In this document: positions 28,770 to 40,329 of the stretch, piece by piece
Numbering within the stretch: position 1 is the first letter of the stretch
Layout of the letters: every line of letters begins with the position of its first letter
Source of the DNA: Prorocentrum cordatum
Lineage: Eukaryota > Sar > Dinophyceae > Prorocentrales > Prorocentraceae
Direction: 5' to 3'
Assembly (NCBI GenBank): GCA_963575745.1
Contig: CAUYUJ010014542.1
Location: 41,001-105,000, forward strand
DNA length: 64,000 bases
Notes under the pieces: model-generated
Seen by the model: the letters and a program-made list of their open reading frames with translations, nothing else
What the model was told of the DNA's origin: nothing
Databases searched by the model: none
Translations under genes and position numbers: made by a program

Positions 28770-31700
28770 GCCGGGGGGGCGCTGGACGATCTTGGACAAC
28801 GCTATCAAGCACAGGCGCGCGACGGCATCTGAGGAGCTTCTGGGATGTTCCGCATGCTTTGTCAACTGGCTGTTGGAGGCACCTCTTGGGTGCCTTTTGG
28901 GGGGGGCGTCTGCGGGTCCCTTGGGGGCATCGGTTCTGTAATCTGAAGCCGTCATTGGCCGTCCTTGCTGCGTGGAGGCCCGACTTGAGGCCACCTGCGG
29001 CCAGATTGAGGCAATCCGGAAGCCTCCCGGGGGCCTCCTGGAAGCAGTTTTGACGCATCGAGGGCACTCTTGGGCTATTTTGAAACCTCTTGGACGTCTC
29101 CTAGGGGCCTTTTGGGCCCGCGGGAAGCTTTTGGGGTCCTCTTGCGGCCTCATGTGGGCCTTTCGGGGGGAACGCTCTGCTGTTGGGTCGCGTTCCCCTT
29201 CTTGGGCCTCTCTTGGGGCTCTTGGGGCCCTCTCGGGCCGTCTTGGGCGCCTCAAGCACCGTCTTGGGGCCCTCGCGGGCCGTCTTGGGGCCCTCTTGGA
29301 GGCCTCTTCCTCTATATTGGAGCGGTATTGGAAGCCTCTTGGGCCGTCTTGGAGCATCGGGATGCCAAAAGGCCGAAAAAATTCAAACCCGTCAAAACCC
29401 AATCGTAAAACAATGAGTTGTGCCTCTTGGGGCCACCTTGGGAGATCTCTTGGAACCTCGTCGGCCCTCTTGGGAGCTTCTTGGGGGGCCTCTTGGGACT
29501 TCCCGAGAACCTCTCGGAGTAGAAAGCTCGGATTCTCAGTTCGTGTTTCCCTTCTTGGGCCTCTCTTGGGGCCGTCTTGGGGCCCTCTCGGGCCTTCTTG
29601 GGCGCCTCAGGCACCGCCACTTGGGGCCCTCGTGGGCCGCCCAGGGCCCTCTTGGAAGCCTCTTTGGCTATCTTGGAGCTGTCTTGGAGGCCTCTTCCTC
29701 CTCCTCGTCCCCCTCATCCTCCTCCCACTCCAGCTCTCTCTCCTCCTGATCTTCCTCCTCCCCCTGCAACGTGTTCCGGAAGGCTCCCGCCGGAACATGC
29801 TGTGCACAAGTGCTGTCACTGCTCCCGCCACAGTGCCCTGGGTGGTGGGTCAGAGGCCTCATGGGTGTTGGTTTGGATCTCGTGGTTGGCCTGTCGGGGA
29901 CGTCGTGAAGGCAGTTTCGCAGCTTCTCGGTAGCCGTTTTGGGACCGTTGTGGGGCCTCCTCGGGGCTGTTTTGTGGCCTCTTTAGGCCTCGTTTGGGCC
30001 TCCTGGGTGCCTCTTGGGGGCCTCCTGGGGCCTCTTGGGGGCTCCTTGGGGCCTCCTGGGGCACTCTTCAAGCGGGAGGGTCGAATGTTGGAGTCGTGGT
30101 CCCCCTCTTGGGCACATCTTGGGGCTGTCTTGGGACTCTGTTGGGCTATCTTGGGCGACTCTGGGGCCGTCTTGGGGCCCTCTTGGGCCGTCTTGGGGCG
30201 CTCTTGGGCCTATTGAGCCGTCTTGGAACGTCGGACAGCCGAAAAGGCTGGAAGGCCAAAATCGTTCGAAAACCTCGTGAAATTGACGATTTCGGCCTCT
30301 TGAAGCGCTGTGGAGAGGCGTCTTGAAGCGTCGTGGAGTGCCTTGGGGGGCCTCTCGGGCCGTCTTGGGCCTATCTTGGGCGTCCTGGAGCGGTCTTTCG
30401 GCGACTCGGGGCCCGCTTGGGCCGTCTTGGGAGCCTCTGGAGGCCCTCCTGAACTATTTTGGACCTCCCCGGCCGCCCCGTCCTCCCACGGGGGGTCGGA
30501 GGCGGCGGCCTCCGAGGCCCAGGACGCGGAAACCCTCTAAAAACACATGGAAAATGAGCCCCAGTACTCCCATGCCCCCTCGGGGCAGCCGCCCTGGGCG
30601 CCCGGGCGTCGTGCACGTCTGCGGCCAGATTGAGGAAATCCGGAAGCCTCCCGGGGGCCTCCTGGAAGCAGTTTTGACGCATCGAGGGCACTCTTGGGCT
30701 ATTTTGGAACCTCTTGGACGTGTCCTGGGGGCCTTTTGGGCCCTCGGGAAGCTTTTGGGGTCCTCTTGCGGCCTCATGTGGGCCTTTCGGGGGGAACGCT
30801 CTGCTGTTGGGTCGCGTTCCCCGTCTTGGGCCTCTCTTGGGGCTCTTGGGGCCCTCTCGGGCCGTCTTGGGCACCTCAAGCACCGTCTCGGGGCCCTCGC
30901 GGGCCGTCTTGGGGCCCTCTTGGAGGCCTCTTCCTCTATATTGGAGCGGTATTGGAAGCCTCTTGGGCCGTCTTGGAGCATCGGGATGCCAAAAGGCCGA
31001 AAAAATTCAAACCCGTCAAAGCCCAATCGTAAAACAATGAGTTGTGCCTCTTGGGGCCACCTTGGGAGATCTCTTGGAACCTCGTCGGCCCTCTTGGGAG
31101 CTTCTTGGGGGGCCTCTTGGGACTTCCCGAGAACCTCTCGGGGTAGAAAGCTCGGATTCTCAGTTCGTGTTTCCCTTCTTGGGCCTCTCTTGGGGCCGTC
31201 TTGGGGCCCTCTCGGGCCTTCTTGGGCGCCTCAGGCACCGCCTTGGGGCCCTCGTGGGCCGCCCAGGGCCCTCTTGGAAGCCTCTTCGGCTATCTTGGAG
31301 CTGTCTTGGAGGCCTCTTCCTCCTCCTCGTCCCCCTCCTCCTCCTCCTCACTCCAGCTCTCTCTCCTCCTGATCTTCCTCCTCCTCCCTGCAGCGTGTTC
31401 CGGAAGGCTCCCGCCGGAACATGCTGTGCACAAGTGCTGTCACTGCTCCCGCCACAGTGCCCTGGGTGGTGGGTCAGAGGCCTCATGGGTGTTGGTTTGG
31501 ATCTCGTGGTTGGCCTGTCGGGGACGTCGTGAAGGCAGTTTCGCAGCTTCTCGGTAGCCGTTTTGGGACCGTTGTGGGGCCTCCTCGGGGCTGTTTTGTG
31601 GCCTCTTTAGGCCTCGTTTGGGCCTCCTGGGTGCCTCTTGGGGGCCTCCTGGGGCCTCTTGGGGGCTCCTTGGGGCCTCCTGGGGCACTCTTCAAGCGGG

Positions 31701-33160
31701 AGGGGCGAGGCCGGGGGCCCCAGGACAGGTGCCTCGACCCCCCATGGCGGGACGGGGGGGGCCTGGAGCCTCCCGGGAGCAGCCCAGGCGGCCCAAGAGT
31801 GCCCCAAGAGCGCTCCACGACAGGCCCAGCAGGCTCCAAGAGGCCCAAGAGGGCGCCAAGAGGGCCCCAAGATGCCCAAGATAAGCCCAAGACGGCCAAA
31901 GAGGCCCCCAAGACGCTCCAAGAGGCCTCCAAGAGGCCCCCCCAGAGGGCCCCAAGAGGCCAAAATCGCTAATTTTACTAAGGTTTTGGACACATTTTGC
32001 CTTTCCCGCCTTTTCAGCTTTGCGACGCTCCACGACGGCTCACAGGCCCCCCGCGGACGCCCCAAGACAGCCCAAGAGGCCTCCAAGAGGGCCTGAAGAC
32101 GGCTCTGTTGGGCTGTCTTGGGCGACTCTAGGGCCGTCTTGGGGCCCTCTTGGGCCGTCTTGGGGCGCTCTTGGGGGCCTATTGAGCCGTCTTGGAACGT
32201 CGGACAGCCGAAAAGGCTGGAAGGCCAAAATCGTTCGAAAACCTCAGTGAAATTGATGATTTCGGCCTCTTGAAGCGCTGTGGAGAGGCGTCTTGAAGCG
32301 TCGTGGAGTGCCTTTGGGGGCCTCTCGGGCCGTCTTGGGCCTATCTTGGGCGTCCTGGAGCGGTCTTTCGGCGACTCGGGGCCCGCTTGGGCCGTCTTGG
32401 GAGCCTCTGGAGGCCCTCCTGAACTATTTTGGACCTCCCCGACCGCCCCATCCTCCCACGGGGGTTCTTCGGGGCTGTTTGGGAGCCTCTTGAAGCCTCA
32501 TTTGGGCCTCCTGGGTGCTTCTTGGGGGTCTCCTGGGGCCTCTTGGGGCCCCTTTGGAGCCTCCCGGGGCCCTGTGGAGGCGGGAGGCTCGAATTTCCGG
32601 TTCGCAGTTCCCCTCTTGGAGCCCTCTTGGGGCCGTCTTGGGGCTCTCTTCGCCCGTCTTGAGCGCGTTTTGGGCCGTCTTGGGGCCCTCCAGAGCCGTC
32701 TTGAGCCCCTCTTAGAGGCCTCTTGGGCTCTCTTGGGGCGTCCGCGGGGAGCCTTTGAGCCGTCGTGGAGCGTCGGAAAGCTGAGAAGGCGGGAAAAGCA
32801 AAATGTGTCCAAAACCTTAGTAAAATAAACGATTTCGTCCTCTTGAAGCGCTGTGGAGAGGCGTCTTGAAGCGTCGTGGAGTGCCTTTGGGGGCCTCTCG
32901 GGCCGTCTTGAGCCTATCTTGGGCGTCCTGGAGCTGTCTTTCGGCGACTCGGGGCCCGCTTGGGCCGTCTTGGGAGCCTCTGGAGGCCCTCCTGGACTAT
33001 TTTGGACCTCCCCGGCCGCCCCGTCCTCCCATGGTGGGTTGGAGGCGGCGGCCTCCGAGGCCCAGGACGCGGAAACCCTCTAAAACCAGAAGGAAAATGA
33101 GCCCCCGTCCCGCCATGGGGTGTGGGGGCACCTGTCCTGGGGGCCCCGGCCTCGCCCCCT
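28770..33160. repeat. Dispersed G-rich CTTGGGGCC-type repeat, large block with internal duplications
   Basis: About 4.4 kb of degenerate CTTGGGGCC units. Sequence 28995-30080 is directly repeated at 30619-31704 (offset 1624 bp, near identical). A second module around GGACAGCCGAAAAGGCTGG recurs at 30136-30540 and 32106-32465 and in part at 32838-33090. 31701-31759 is an inverted copy of 33101-33160, and 31955-32085 of 32728-32850. No gene is supported. Confidence 0.85.
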
Positions 33161-33176
33161 ATATATATAATATATA

Positions 33177-33232
<56 letters not shown>
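33161..33232. repeat. (TA)n microsatellite
   Basis: About 70 bp of TA alternation at the right edge of the G-rich block. Confidence 0.95.
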
Positions 33233-33279
33233 TCATACGCACCTCTCCGAGGGAGTAGAGCTCAGAGGCGATTAATGCG

Positions 33280-33460
33280 CACGTCGTCCGCGATTTTTCT
33301 GGCCGTTTCGCTCGGGACATCCTCGAAATTCTGAAAATCGGTGGCACCCCTCACGCAGATCGTGACGTCAGGGTCCAAAAACACAGGGGAATTTCAACCT
33401 TTTAACATAAAACCTTCAAAAACACATGGTAATTTCAATAATTTAGACCCCGATTCTCAG
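33280..33460. repeat. Inverted GAGGATGTC family member related to the 73-bp satellite
   Basis: Contains TTTCGCTCGGGACATCCTC, then CCCCTCACGCAGATC and CAGGGTCCAAAAACACAGGG. The last two are the body of the tandem unit at 55925-56340. Confidence 0.7.
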
Positions 33461-33479
33461 AGAATGGCGGTTTCGCATG

Positions 33480-33670
33480 AAAAATCCTCCCAAAATCGAG
33501 CCCCAGACCCCTCCTCGGAGCCTCCTGGGGGCCTCCTGGAACCTCCTGGGGCCTCCTGGGGCTTTCTGGACCTTCTGGTACCCCAGACCCCGCCTCGGAG
33601 CCTCCTGGAGTTCTCCTGGGCCTGCTGAGGCCGCCTGGGGCCTCCTGGGGCCTCCTGGGGCTTCAGAACT
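33480..33670. repeat. CCTCCTGGGG-type G-rich repeat
   Basis: Degenerate GCCTCCTGGG units. The family is shared with 28770-33160. Confidence 0.75.
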
Positions 33671-33815
33671 ACATGCACACACAGAGACACAAATCACGCC
33701 CAACACATCACACGCTAGACAAACATAACATACACACACACACACCGACAACACACAAAAAGCACGCACCACACAAAGCACACATCACACACACAACACT
33801 CACAATCCTGGGGCC
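33671..33815. repeat. ACACAC-rich simple repeat
   Basis: Irregular (CA)n with CAACAC and CACAT variants. Confidence 0.8.
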
Positions 33816-33989
33816 TCCTGGAGCCTCTTCTGGTATCCAAGTCGGGCCTCCTGAGGCTTCCTGGGGGGCCCTGGTACACACATCGCAAGGTGTGGCAACC
33901 CCACTTGCGCTCGAGTGCGACTTCGCTCTTGCATGTCACTCCTGCTTCAAACGCCCCTTCAGCTTGTTGTATGAGCCTGGGCACACACG

Positions 33990-34870
33990 TGCCACTTGTA
34001 TATATATATGTATATATGCATATCTATGTGACTGAATGAATCCATAAACATACAGTTGTGAGTGTGTGTATATATGCATCTGTGTTTGTGTATCTATTAG
34101 GTATGTATGTACGCATAGATGCATGTATGGATGTGTGCATGTCTGAGTGTCTCTCGGCATGTGTGGATGTATGCATGTATGCATGTACGTACGTATGTAT
34201 GTATGTGTGTATGCGCGTATGGATGTGTGTACGCATGCAAGAACGCATGCATGCATGCATGCATGCACGTACGGACGTACGTGCGTACGTACGTGTGTAT
34301 GTATGTACGTACGTATGTATGTACGCATGTGTGTTGTGTATGTACGTGTGTGTATGTATGTATGCAGGTATGCATGTATGCATGTATGCATGTATGCATG
34401 TACGTATGTATGTATGTATGCATGCATGCATGCATGCATGTATGTATGTATGTATGTATGTATGTATGTATGAATGTATGTATGTATGTGTGCGTGTAAT
34501 GCGTGTATTTGCTATGTGTATACATGCATGCATGCATGCATGCATGCATGCATGCATTATGTATGTATGCGTGTTTGTACGTATGTTTTGATATAGGTGG
34601 GTGTATGTATGTACGTATGTATGTAAGCTTGTATATGTACGCATGCATGCAAGCATGTGTGCATGTATGTGTGTATGAATGTATATGTATGTGTGTATGT
34701 GTGCATGTGTGTATGTGTATGCATGTGCTGATGTATGTATGTATGACTGTATGTGTGTGTCTATGCATGCATGCAAGGACATATGTATGTATGTTTGTAT
34801 GTATGTATGTATGTATGCATGTGCGTATGTTTGTATGTATGTAGGTACGTATGTATGCATACGTTCAGGT
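33990..34870. repeat. (TATG)n / (GCATGCAT) tetranucleotide array
   Basis: About 880 bp of TATG, TACG and GCATGCAT units. Met/Tyr/Cys- and His/Thr-rich frames on both strands are artefacts. Confidence 0.95.
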
Positions 34871-34959
34871 CGATGCCGTACTCATTGGTTCATCGGTTCG
34901 GTGTATGATCGGGTTGGGACGACTATGGCGCGCGGTCGCTTGTGAGGTCCGAGGTCAGA

Positions 34960-35240
34960 GCTACTGTGGGCCTCTTTGGGGACTCATGGGGACCTCTTGA
35001 GGCCTCCTGGGGGCCTGCTGGCGGTCCGGTCCTGGGGGCGCCTTTGGGGCGGAGAGCTCGAAATCTCAATTCGAGCTCCCCCTCGTGGACCCCTCTGGGT
35101 GCCCTCTGAAAGCGCTCTTGGGCCGTCGTGGGCGCTTCTTGTGCCGTATTTGGGCCCTCTTGGGGCGTCTCGCGCCCCTCTTGGGGGCCTCTTGGGCCGT
35201 CTTAAGATGATATGTGAGGACTCTTGGGCCGTCTTGGACG
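34960..35240. repeat. G-rich dispersed repeat, short copy
   Basis: Shares the GAGAGCTCGAAATCTC...TTCGAGCTCCCC junction module with 29520, 30076 and 32585. Confidence 0.7.
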
Positions 35241-35304
35241 CCGGGAAGGCCGACAAGTCGCATTTGCTAAACATATGCGTTTTCCTCAAGGAATGGGGGC
35301 TTCG

Positions 35305-35545
35305 GTGGAGCTCCCTAGGGGGGGGCACGAAACGTGTGAGGGGTGCGTGGGAATTTGCGGCGCGGACGCCTGCGAACCCTGGCACTGGGGCCTTGGGCGA
35401 AGCTCCTTAAGGGGCCACGAAACGTGTGAGGGGTGTGCCGAAATCTGCGGCGCGGACGCATGCGAACCCTGCCACTGGGGCATTCGGTGGAGCGGCCTTC
35501 GGTGGAGCTCGGGGGCCGCGAAACGTGCGAGGGGTATGTGAGATG
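35305..35545. repeat. ~92-bp tandem repeat, 2.4 units
   Basis: Units share GGCCACGAAACGTGTGAGG, TGCGGCGCGGACGC and TGCGAACCCT, beginning at about 35309, 35401 and 35505. Confidence 0.8.
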
Positions 35546-35630
35546 GGTGGCGCGGTGATGATGACGATGACGATGGTGATGACGATGATGCTGATGATGA
35601 TGATGATTATGATGGATACTGACGATGCGG
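35546..35630. repeat. (GAT)n-rich microsatellite
   Basis: GATGATGACGATG units, about 80 bp. Confidence 0.9.
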
Positions 35631-35639
35631 ACATGCGGA

Positions 35640-36326
35640 GGGCAGAGGCAGGAATGGGAGGAGGATGAGCGGGAGGAGGAGTAGCAGGAGGACGCGGGAG
35701 GAGGTGTGAGACGCGGGGCGCTGTCACTTCAAAACGGGGAGCCAACACCACAGGACGGTTGGGAAAAAGCATGACACATCAACATGTGAAATCCTGCGCT
35801 CCAGAAGGAAAAACATGTGGGAGAAAAGGGTCCCGCTCGGATAGAATCTGGGGGAAAAGATATCAATACTACTCAGATTTGGTAATTCTGGACGCAGGAA
35901 AGGGGAAGAGTCCAGCAGAGGCGAATGGAGGAAGGGGTAGAAAACAGCTAGGCGAACTGGGAGGGCGCACAGCTGTGGACCTCCGAACGCAGCTTGAGGC
36001 CGAGTGTAGAAAGTTGCAGGACACCACGTGAAAATGTATTCCCGTCGTAGCTTCTTGCTGCCCAAACCTGCATCGCCTTTCGCATTCGTGCCCAAAACAG
36101 AACTATCTCACTCGCCTGCACCTGGCCGCTGCGACGCCGTAGGGAACCGATGAGTGGCGAGGGGAGTAATACGTGGCTGTCGCTCACACGATCTGGAAAC
36201 ACGAGGCCCACTCGACACGCAGCAACAACAGAGGGGAAAGCGAACAGCGATGTGGCGACGGGAGAGGAGGCAGGCCCCTCGATCTCCCACGAACCGCCTT
36301 GCTCCACTGCAAAATAATCGCAAGCT
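35640..36326. other. No gene recognised
   Basis: Mixed sequence with no repeats or motifs that I can identify. Confidence 0.3.
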
Positions 36327-36445
36327 GCACGAACATAACTTTTGGAGGTCCGCGCGGATTTCTTGGGTCAGCGCCGAACGCCCGCCAGGGGGGTCCCAGC
36401 GCCGACCCAAGAGGTCCGCTCAGACCTCCGACAGTGTTTGCCTGC
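36327..36445. mobile_element. Foldback (MITE-like) element, copy 1, 119 bp
   Basis: Inverted arms: GGAGGTCCGCGCGGATTTCTTGGGT on the left in partial register with the right arm, around a short C/G-rich loop. Outer ends are GCACGAACA and TGTTTGCCTGC. It shares GCGCGGATTTCTTGG with the copies at 40179 and 59775 and is 25 bp shorter than they are. Confidence 0.7.
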
Positions 36446-36706
36446 GTCGGTGTCCTGATTCGTTTTTCGGCTTGCTGGCTCAGAGCCGAAGAGCCCACTG
36501 ACATTGCTGAAAGTCGAAAGAAAGAATTCAAGTCCATGGACCAGGCCAGGACTTTGTCGCGGATCTCTTCCGACTCAGTGGACCCAACGTGCGGCTTCTC
36601 GGGCAACTCCAGGTCGCACGGGTCCGGAATGTCCGTATCTTTGAAATCCATGTTGTCGATTCCTGCGTTGTCCGGATCCTCGATGGCATCAGAGATGTCC
36701 AAGAAC
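36446..36706 (-). CDS. Possible host exon, unknown function
   Basis: An open frame with a balanced, protein-like composition unlike its surroundings: acidic (DISDAIEDPDNAGIDNMDF, PDPCDLELPEKPHVG) then an amphipathic stretch (EEIRDKVLAWSMDLNSFF). The sequence just upstream on the minus strand ends in AG|G, a plausible 3' splice site for a dinoflagellate intron. The frame runs straight into the foldback element at 36327-36445. No family is recognised and no start codon is claimed. It could equally be a chance open frame. Confidence 0.3.
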
Positions 36707-36959
36707 CTTCAAGCGGCTGCTACGGCGGGTTCACGCCGCGATGGCATCAGCGTTGGTTTCTGACACTAGGTAGATCGTTCACCTGCTCGCCCAGGCTTCT
36801 GGTATTGCAGATCAGTGAATATCGGCCTATTCTAGGCCACTGGCGGCGTTTAACCTTGAACGCCCGTGCTGGGGGGTCGCCGCCGCGTCGACGCGGCGCG
36901 GACCTGCCGTACGCGTGCAAACTGCAAGAGCTTCAGATATGAGAAACGCGTGCAACACA

Positions 36960-37090
36960 TTGCGCGCAATCCAAAAAGGGCCGTGCCTTCGAGGATCGAA
37001 GGAATTGGCATCTCTTCCTCGGCGGAAGGCGGCGGAAAGTCGGCGGAAGCCAGCGGAAGTAAAACGAGGGTGCCTCTCCCGCAGCCGCGC
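36960..37090. repeat. Dispersed GGCGGAAG family, copy 1
   Basis: Contains CCTTCGAGGATCGAAGGA, a run of GGCGGAAG units and AGTAAAACGAGGGTGCCTC. The reverse complement lies at 41150-41280. The last box recurs alone at 37402-37420. Confidence 0.7.
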
Positions 37091-37099
37091 TGCCAAGCA

Positions 37100-38925
37100 G
37101 GTGGAGCGCTTGGCATTCAGCAAGGGCGGAGGCGGGGCGGCAGCAGGCAAGGGCAGGAAGAACCAGCGCAAGTAGTAGGAGATCCCGAGGTAGTAGTAGC
37201 AGAGCCCGAGGAGCCCCCCATCTCTCGAGTAAGGAATCCAGGGGCTTCGAACCAGAGGCTAATCACTGATTTGTTTGGCATTTCTGGTGGCAGGTGGGAG
37301 TGTTTTAGATCGGGGCTCGATTTTTTTTGTTTTGGTGTAGTTCCGTATCCCTCCCTGGACCAGGGGGTTCGGGGATGGCTGTGATGGCAAAAAAAGGAAA
37401 TACAGTAAAACGAGGGTGCCTCCGCCGGCGAAAGCTGGCTGCAGTAAAAATCTTCCTCCCAAGAGATGGTAAGGTTGGCTCAGGGTTTTCGGAAGTCGAC
37501 ATTGTGCGACTGCCCGCCCAATAACGTGATAACGTGTTACTCGGCGGAACGACAACACGCAACAATGCACGCAGAGTACACGCAGTGGACCGGCTGGGCG
37601 CGGGTCGCCTGCAGCGAGACGCAAGGAGCGGTGATGGGCAAAGCAGCCGCGCGTATCATCCACACATGCTCCCTGCCAGCTTTCAAGAGATCTGCTCCAC
37701 GTGGCAATCATCGTATACAAGCAAGCCTGACCACACGGTAACGTGCGAAAGTCAAGACGACTTGGTAGGCGGGTCGCCCGCTCACCTGTTAAGGAAGAGG
37801 AATGCCATGTTGATCATGTTCGCGTCCTTGCAATCCATGCCAGCCTGCGACCGTCACTTTTTGGGGCGCGCAAATGTTCAAATAATGGCATAAACCTCGA
37901 TGTGTCAATGCACCATGTCCTGGGCAAACACATCACATCGTAAATTATACAGACTTGTGTGTCCATTGGTTACCCCCCATCCCCCATTCCTCTCCGAGCC
38001 GGGCAAATCATCGCCCATGCCTGATGAAGCCATGCGGCATGCTTGGTTTCATCTAACGCGGTCCACTCCACAAAGGAAATCACCTGGCGAGGCAGACGAT
38101 GGCCCCTTTGCGCTACAAGTGTTGCCATAGAAGTTGCGGGAAAGAAGTGGGACACATTGGCGAACAAAGATGCGCTGAGCCTAGCTAACGAGGGGAAAGA
38201 TCACGTAAAGCGAAGCTCCGAAAAGCCAAGTCAATGGCACAAGCGAGGCTACAATATGGCACTAAGGGAGTCAGGCGTTCATGGCGGTGTTCTTAGCTTT
38301 GAACAAACACTCAACCTGTTCCCTGCGCTTACCAAGTGTGGGTATGCTCCCCCCTTCTCAGCGCGCGGCTGCAGGAACTTAGAGAGTGAGTCTGGCGAAG
38401 CTGCTCGAAACTGGGTGGGCCCTCCTAGGACAGGGAAGCGGAGCGAGGCACACGCCCCCAAGGTCTCTGGACCCTCTGGAGCACACTCGCTCTTATCTCC
38501 CCTCTCCCCTCAGTGCAGGATCGCGCCCCTGGCTCTATTGACGGCAGCTCGGGGCAATAGAAGGAGCAGGGGGTCATCTTCTGATGTGGGCCAGGGTGAA
38601 AGAGGGGGTCTGCAACAGGGTGTCTTCAATGGGGGCTGAATGGCCCATGTATGCTCAATGTATCGTTCATGTATGTGATCGGGTACGATTGGCATCCAAT
38701 GCTGGCGGTCATTAATGGCCAGTCATTCCTGCCCGCGCGTTGCCCGCGCGGGCACACGCGTTGTCCATCCGTTATCGTTCATGCGTGCGGGCGTTCTTGC
38801 ATATTGCGTGTGGGTCGGCGAAGTGGAGTGCAAGTGTGTCTTGATTGTGCGGTTGATGATCGCGTATGTTCCCAAACGGTGACTTCTCGACCCCCAAGAC
38901 AGATTTGGAATGGGCCCCGCGATTC
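37100..38925. other. No gene recognised
   Basis: About 1.8 kb of unique-looking sequence. No open frame has convincing domains or splice structure. Confidence 0.3.
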
Positions 38926-38928
38926 TCC

Positions 38929-39153
38929 CAAAATGTGAATTCACATTTTCCTTTTTCCCAAAATGTGAATTCACATATTCCTTTTTCCCAAAATGTGAAT
39001 TCACATTCTGGCCCCTTCATAAAGAATCCTACACACAATTCCAAAATGTGAATTCACATTTTCCTTTTTTCCCAAAATGTGAATTCACATGTTCCTTTTT
39101 CCCAAAATGTGAATTCACATGTTGCTTTTCCCCACAATGTGAATTCACATTTT
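38929..39153. repeat. Seven-copy array of a 16-20-bp perfect palindrome
   Basis: Each unit is AATGTGAATTCACATT extended to AAAATGTGAATTCACATTTT in the best copies, separated by CCTTTTTCCC spacers. Centres lie near 38940, 38970, 39000, 39052, 39083, 39113 and 39143. Period is ~30 bp, with one larger gap of 52 bp. Every unit contains an EcoRI site. Confidence 0.95.
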
Positions 39154-39626
39154 GCCCTGGCCTTCAAGATCTCCAAAACTGAGGCGCAGTGTTCCGCATG
39201 TCAGATTGGCTGGGCAGATTTCGGCCTTTTCTTTTTGCGCCCTTAGCGCACGTTGCCTTCGTCGCCTTTCCCGAGCCCCCGCCCCTTGCTTCCTTTCCCC
39301 TCAAGTCTCGCGCGCGGGTGCAGGCGGGGGGCTTCAATTAGTTCCCCCGCCGAACACAGCAATCGAGGATGTATCGCCCATTCATGGCCTTAAAAAACAT
39401 CATTGCCGGGACCCTGCGCCCGACCCCCACTTTCACCCTCGTGTTTAAGGGAAGGAGGGGGGGGCCCAGCATAATCTCAGCACAGGCAGAAGTTGTGGGA
39501 TTTTTACTCACGCGGCCAGAGCGCACCAAAACGGAGCCCCAGCAGTTCCAAGCAGGAGGAGCAGGGAAAGGGGAAGAGAGGGGCAGTGCCCCGCTCCCCG
39601 GCGGGAAGCATAGCCATATCCGCGGC

Positions 39627-39868
39627 CTCGCGGTCTGGACTCCTCGACCGAAACCCCGTGCACAAGGAAGAGAAGTATGCACATGCACCGATCCTGGCCA
39701 TGCCCATCCTGAGCCCAAGATGGGCCTGGCCAGGATGGGCATATGCGCAGAGTTCTCCTCTGCCCCCCCGTGGGTACGCACAGGGCGGCCATTCGCGGAC
39801 GCCCCGGGCGGCACGGTTCCACGGGACGGCGCATCCGTGGGATCGTGCCTCGGTGTCCAGACCGCGAG
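39627..39868. mobile_element. Nested foldback element, ~242 bp
   Basis: Outer arms CTCGCGGTCTGGAC (39627-39640) and its exact complement (39855-39868). An inner 18-bp stem lies at 39691-39708 / 39719-39736 with one mismatch. This is a MITE-like or hairpin-RNA-like structure. No coding content. Confidence 0.6.
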
Positions 39869-40178
39869 GGCATGGGCACGGACATGGACACGTTCGTAGC
39901 TCGTGGGGGGCAGTCAGAGCGGGAGCGGGCAGAGCCCCGTGGCGCGTGTAGCCGTCACTCGGCCGCCGTGCGGTCCGCACCCCGGCGCTCCCCTCTCGGT
40001 GCGCAGGGGCCCGATGGCCTCGTAGAACGCCTTGTCGCACGGCAGCTCGGCGCAGTAGCGGCAAAGCGCCACGCTGGTCTTCGCGACGAGCTCGGGGCAC
40101 TTGCCAGCCTCCTGGAGCGAAGCACGCTCGCGCAGACTTCAGCAGGAGTGGGAGGCGGGGAAAGAGGAACCAAACACT

Positions 40179-40322
40179 GCAGAAACATAACCTTTCAGGG
40201 GGGGGGGCGCGCGCGGATTTCTTGGATCCGCGCTGAAGGCCCCCGCGCCAGCAGGGGGGGCCTACTGCAAATCCACGAAATCCGCGCGGAGCTCTGAAAC
40301 ACATGCATGCCGCTGTTTCTGC
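40179..40322. mobile_element. Foldback (MITE-like) element, copy 2, 144 bp
   Basis: Perfect 9-bp outer ends GCAGAAACA / TGTTTCTGC. The inner arms share GCGCGGATTTCTTGGAT and its inverted form. It is the same length as the copy at 59775-59918. Confidence 0.8.
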
Positions 40323-40329
40323 TTCGTGC

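Noticed and set aside
28972-32100. Long frames rich in SWGPLGPSWG, resembling a repetitive structural protein
   Set aside because: Produced by ~10-bp G-rich DNA units on both strands and in three frames, with no codon bias or consistent start.
33990-34870. His/Thr/Tyr- and Met/Cys-rich frames
   Set aside because: Tetranucleotide repeat translated in all frames.
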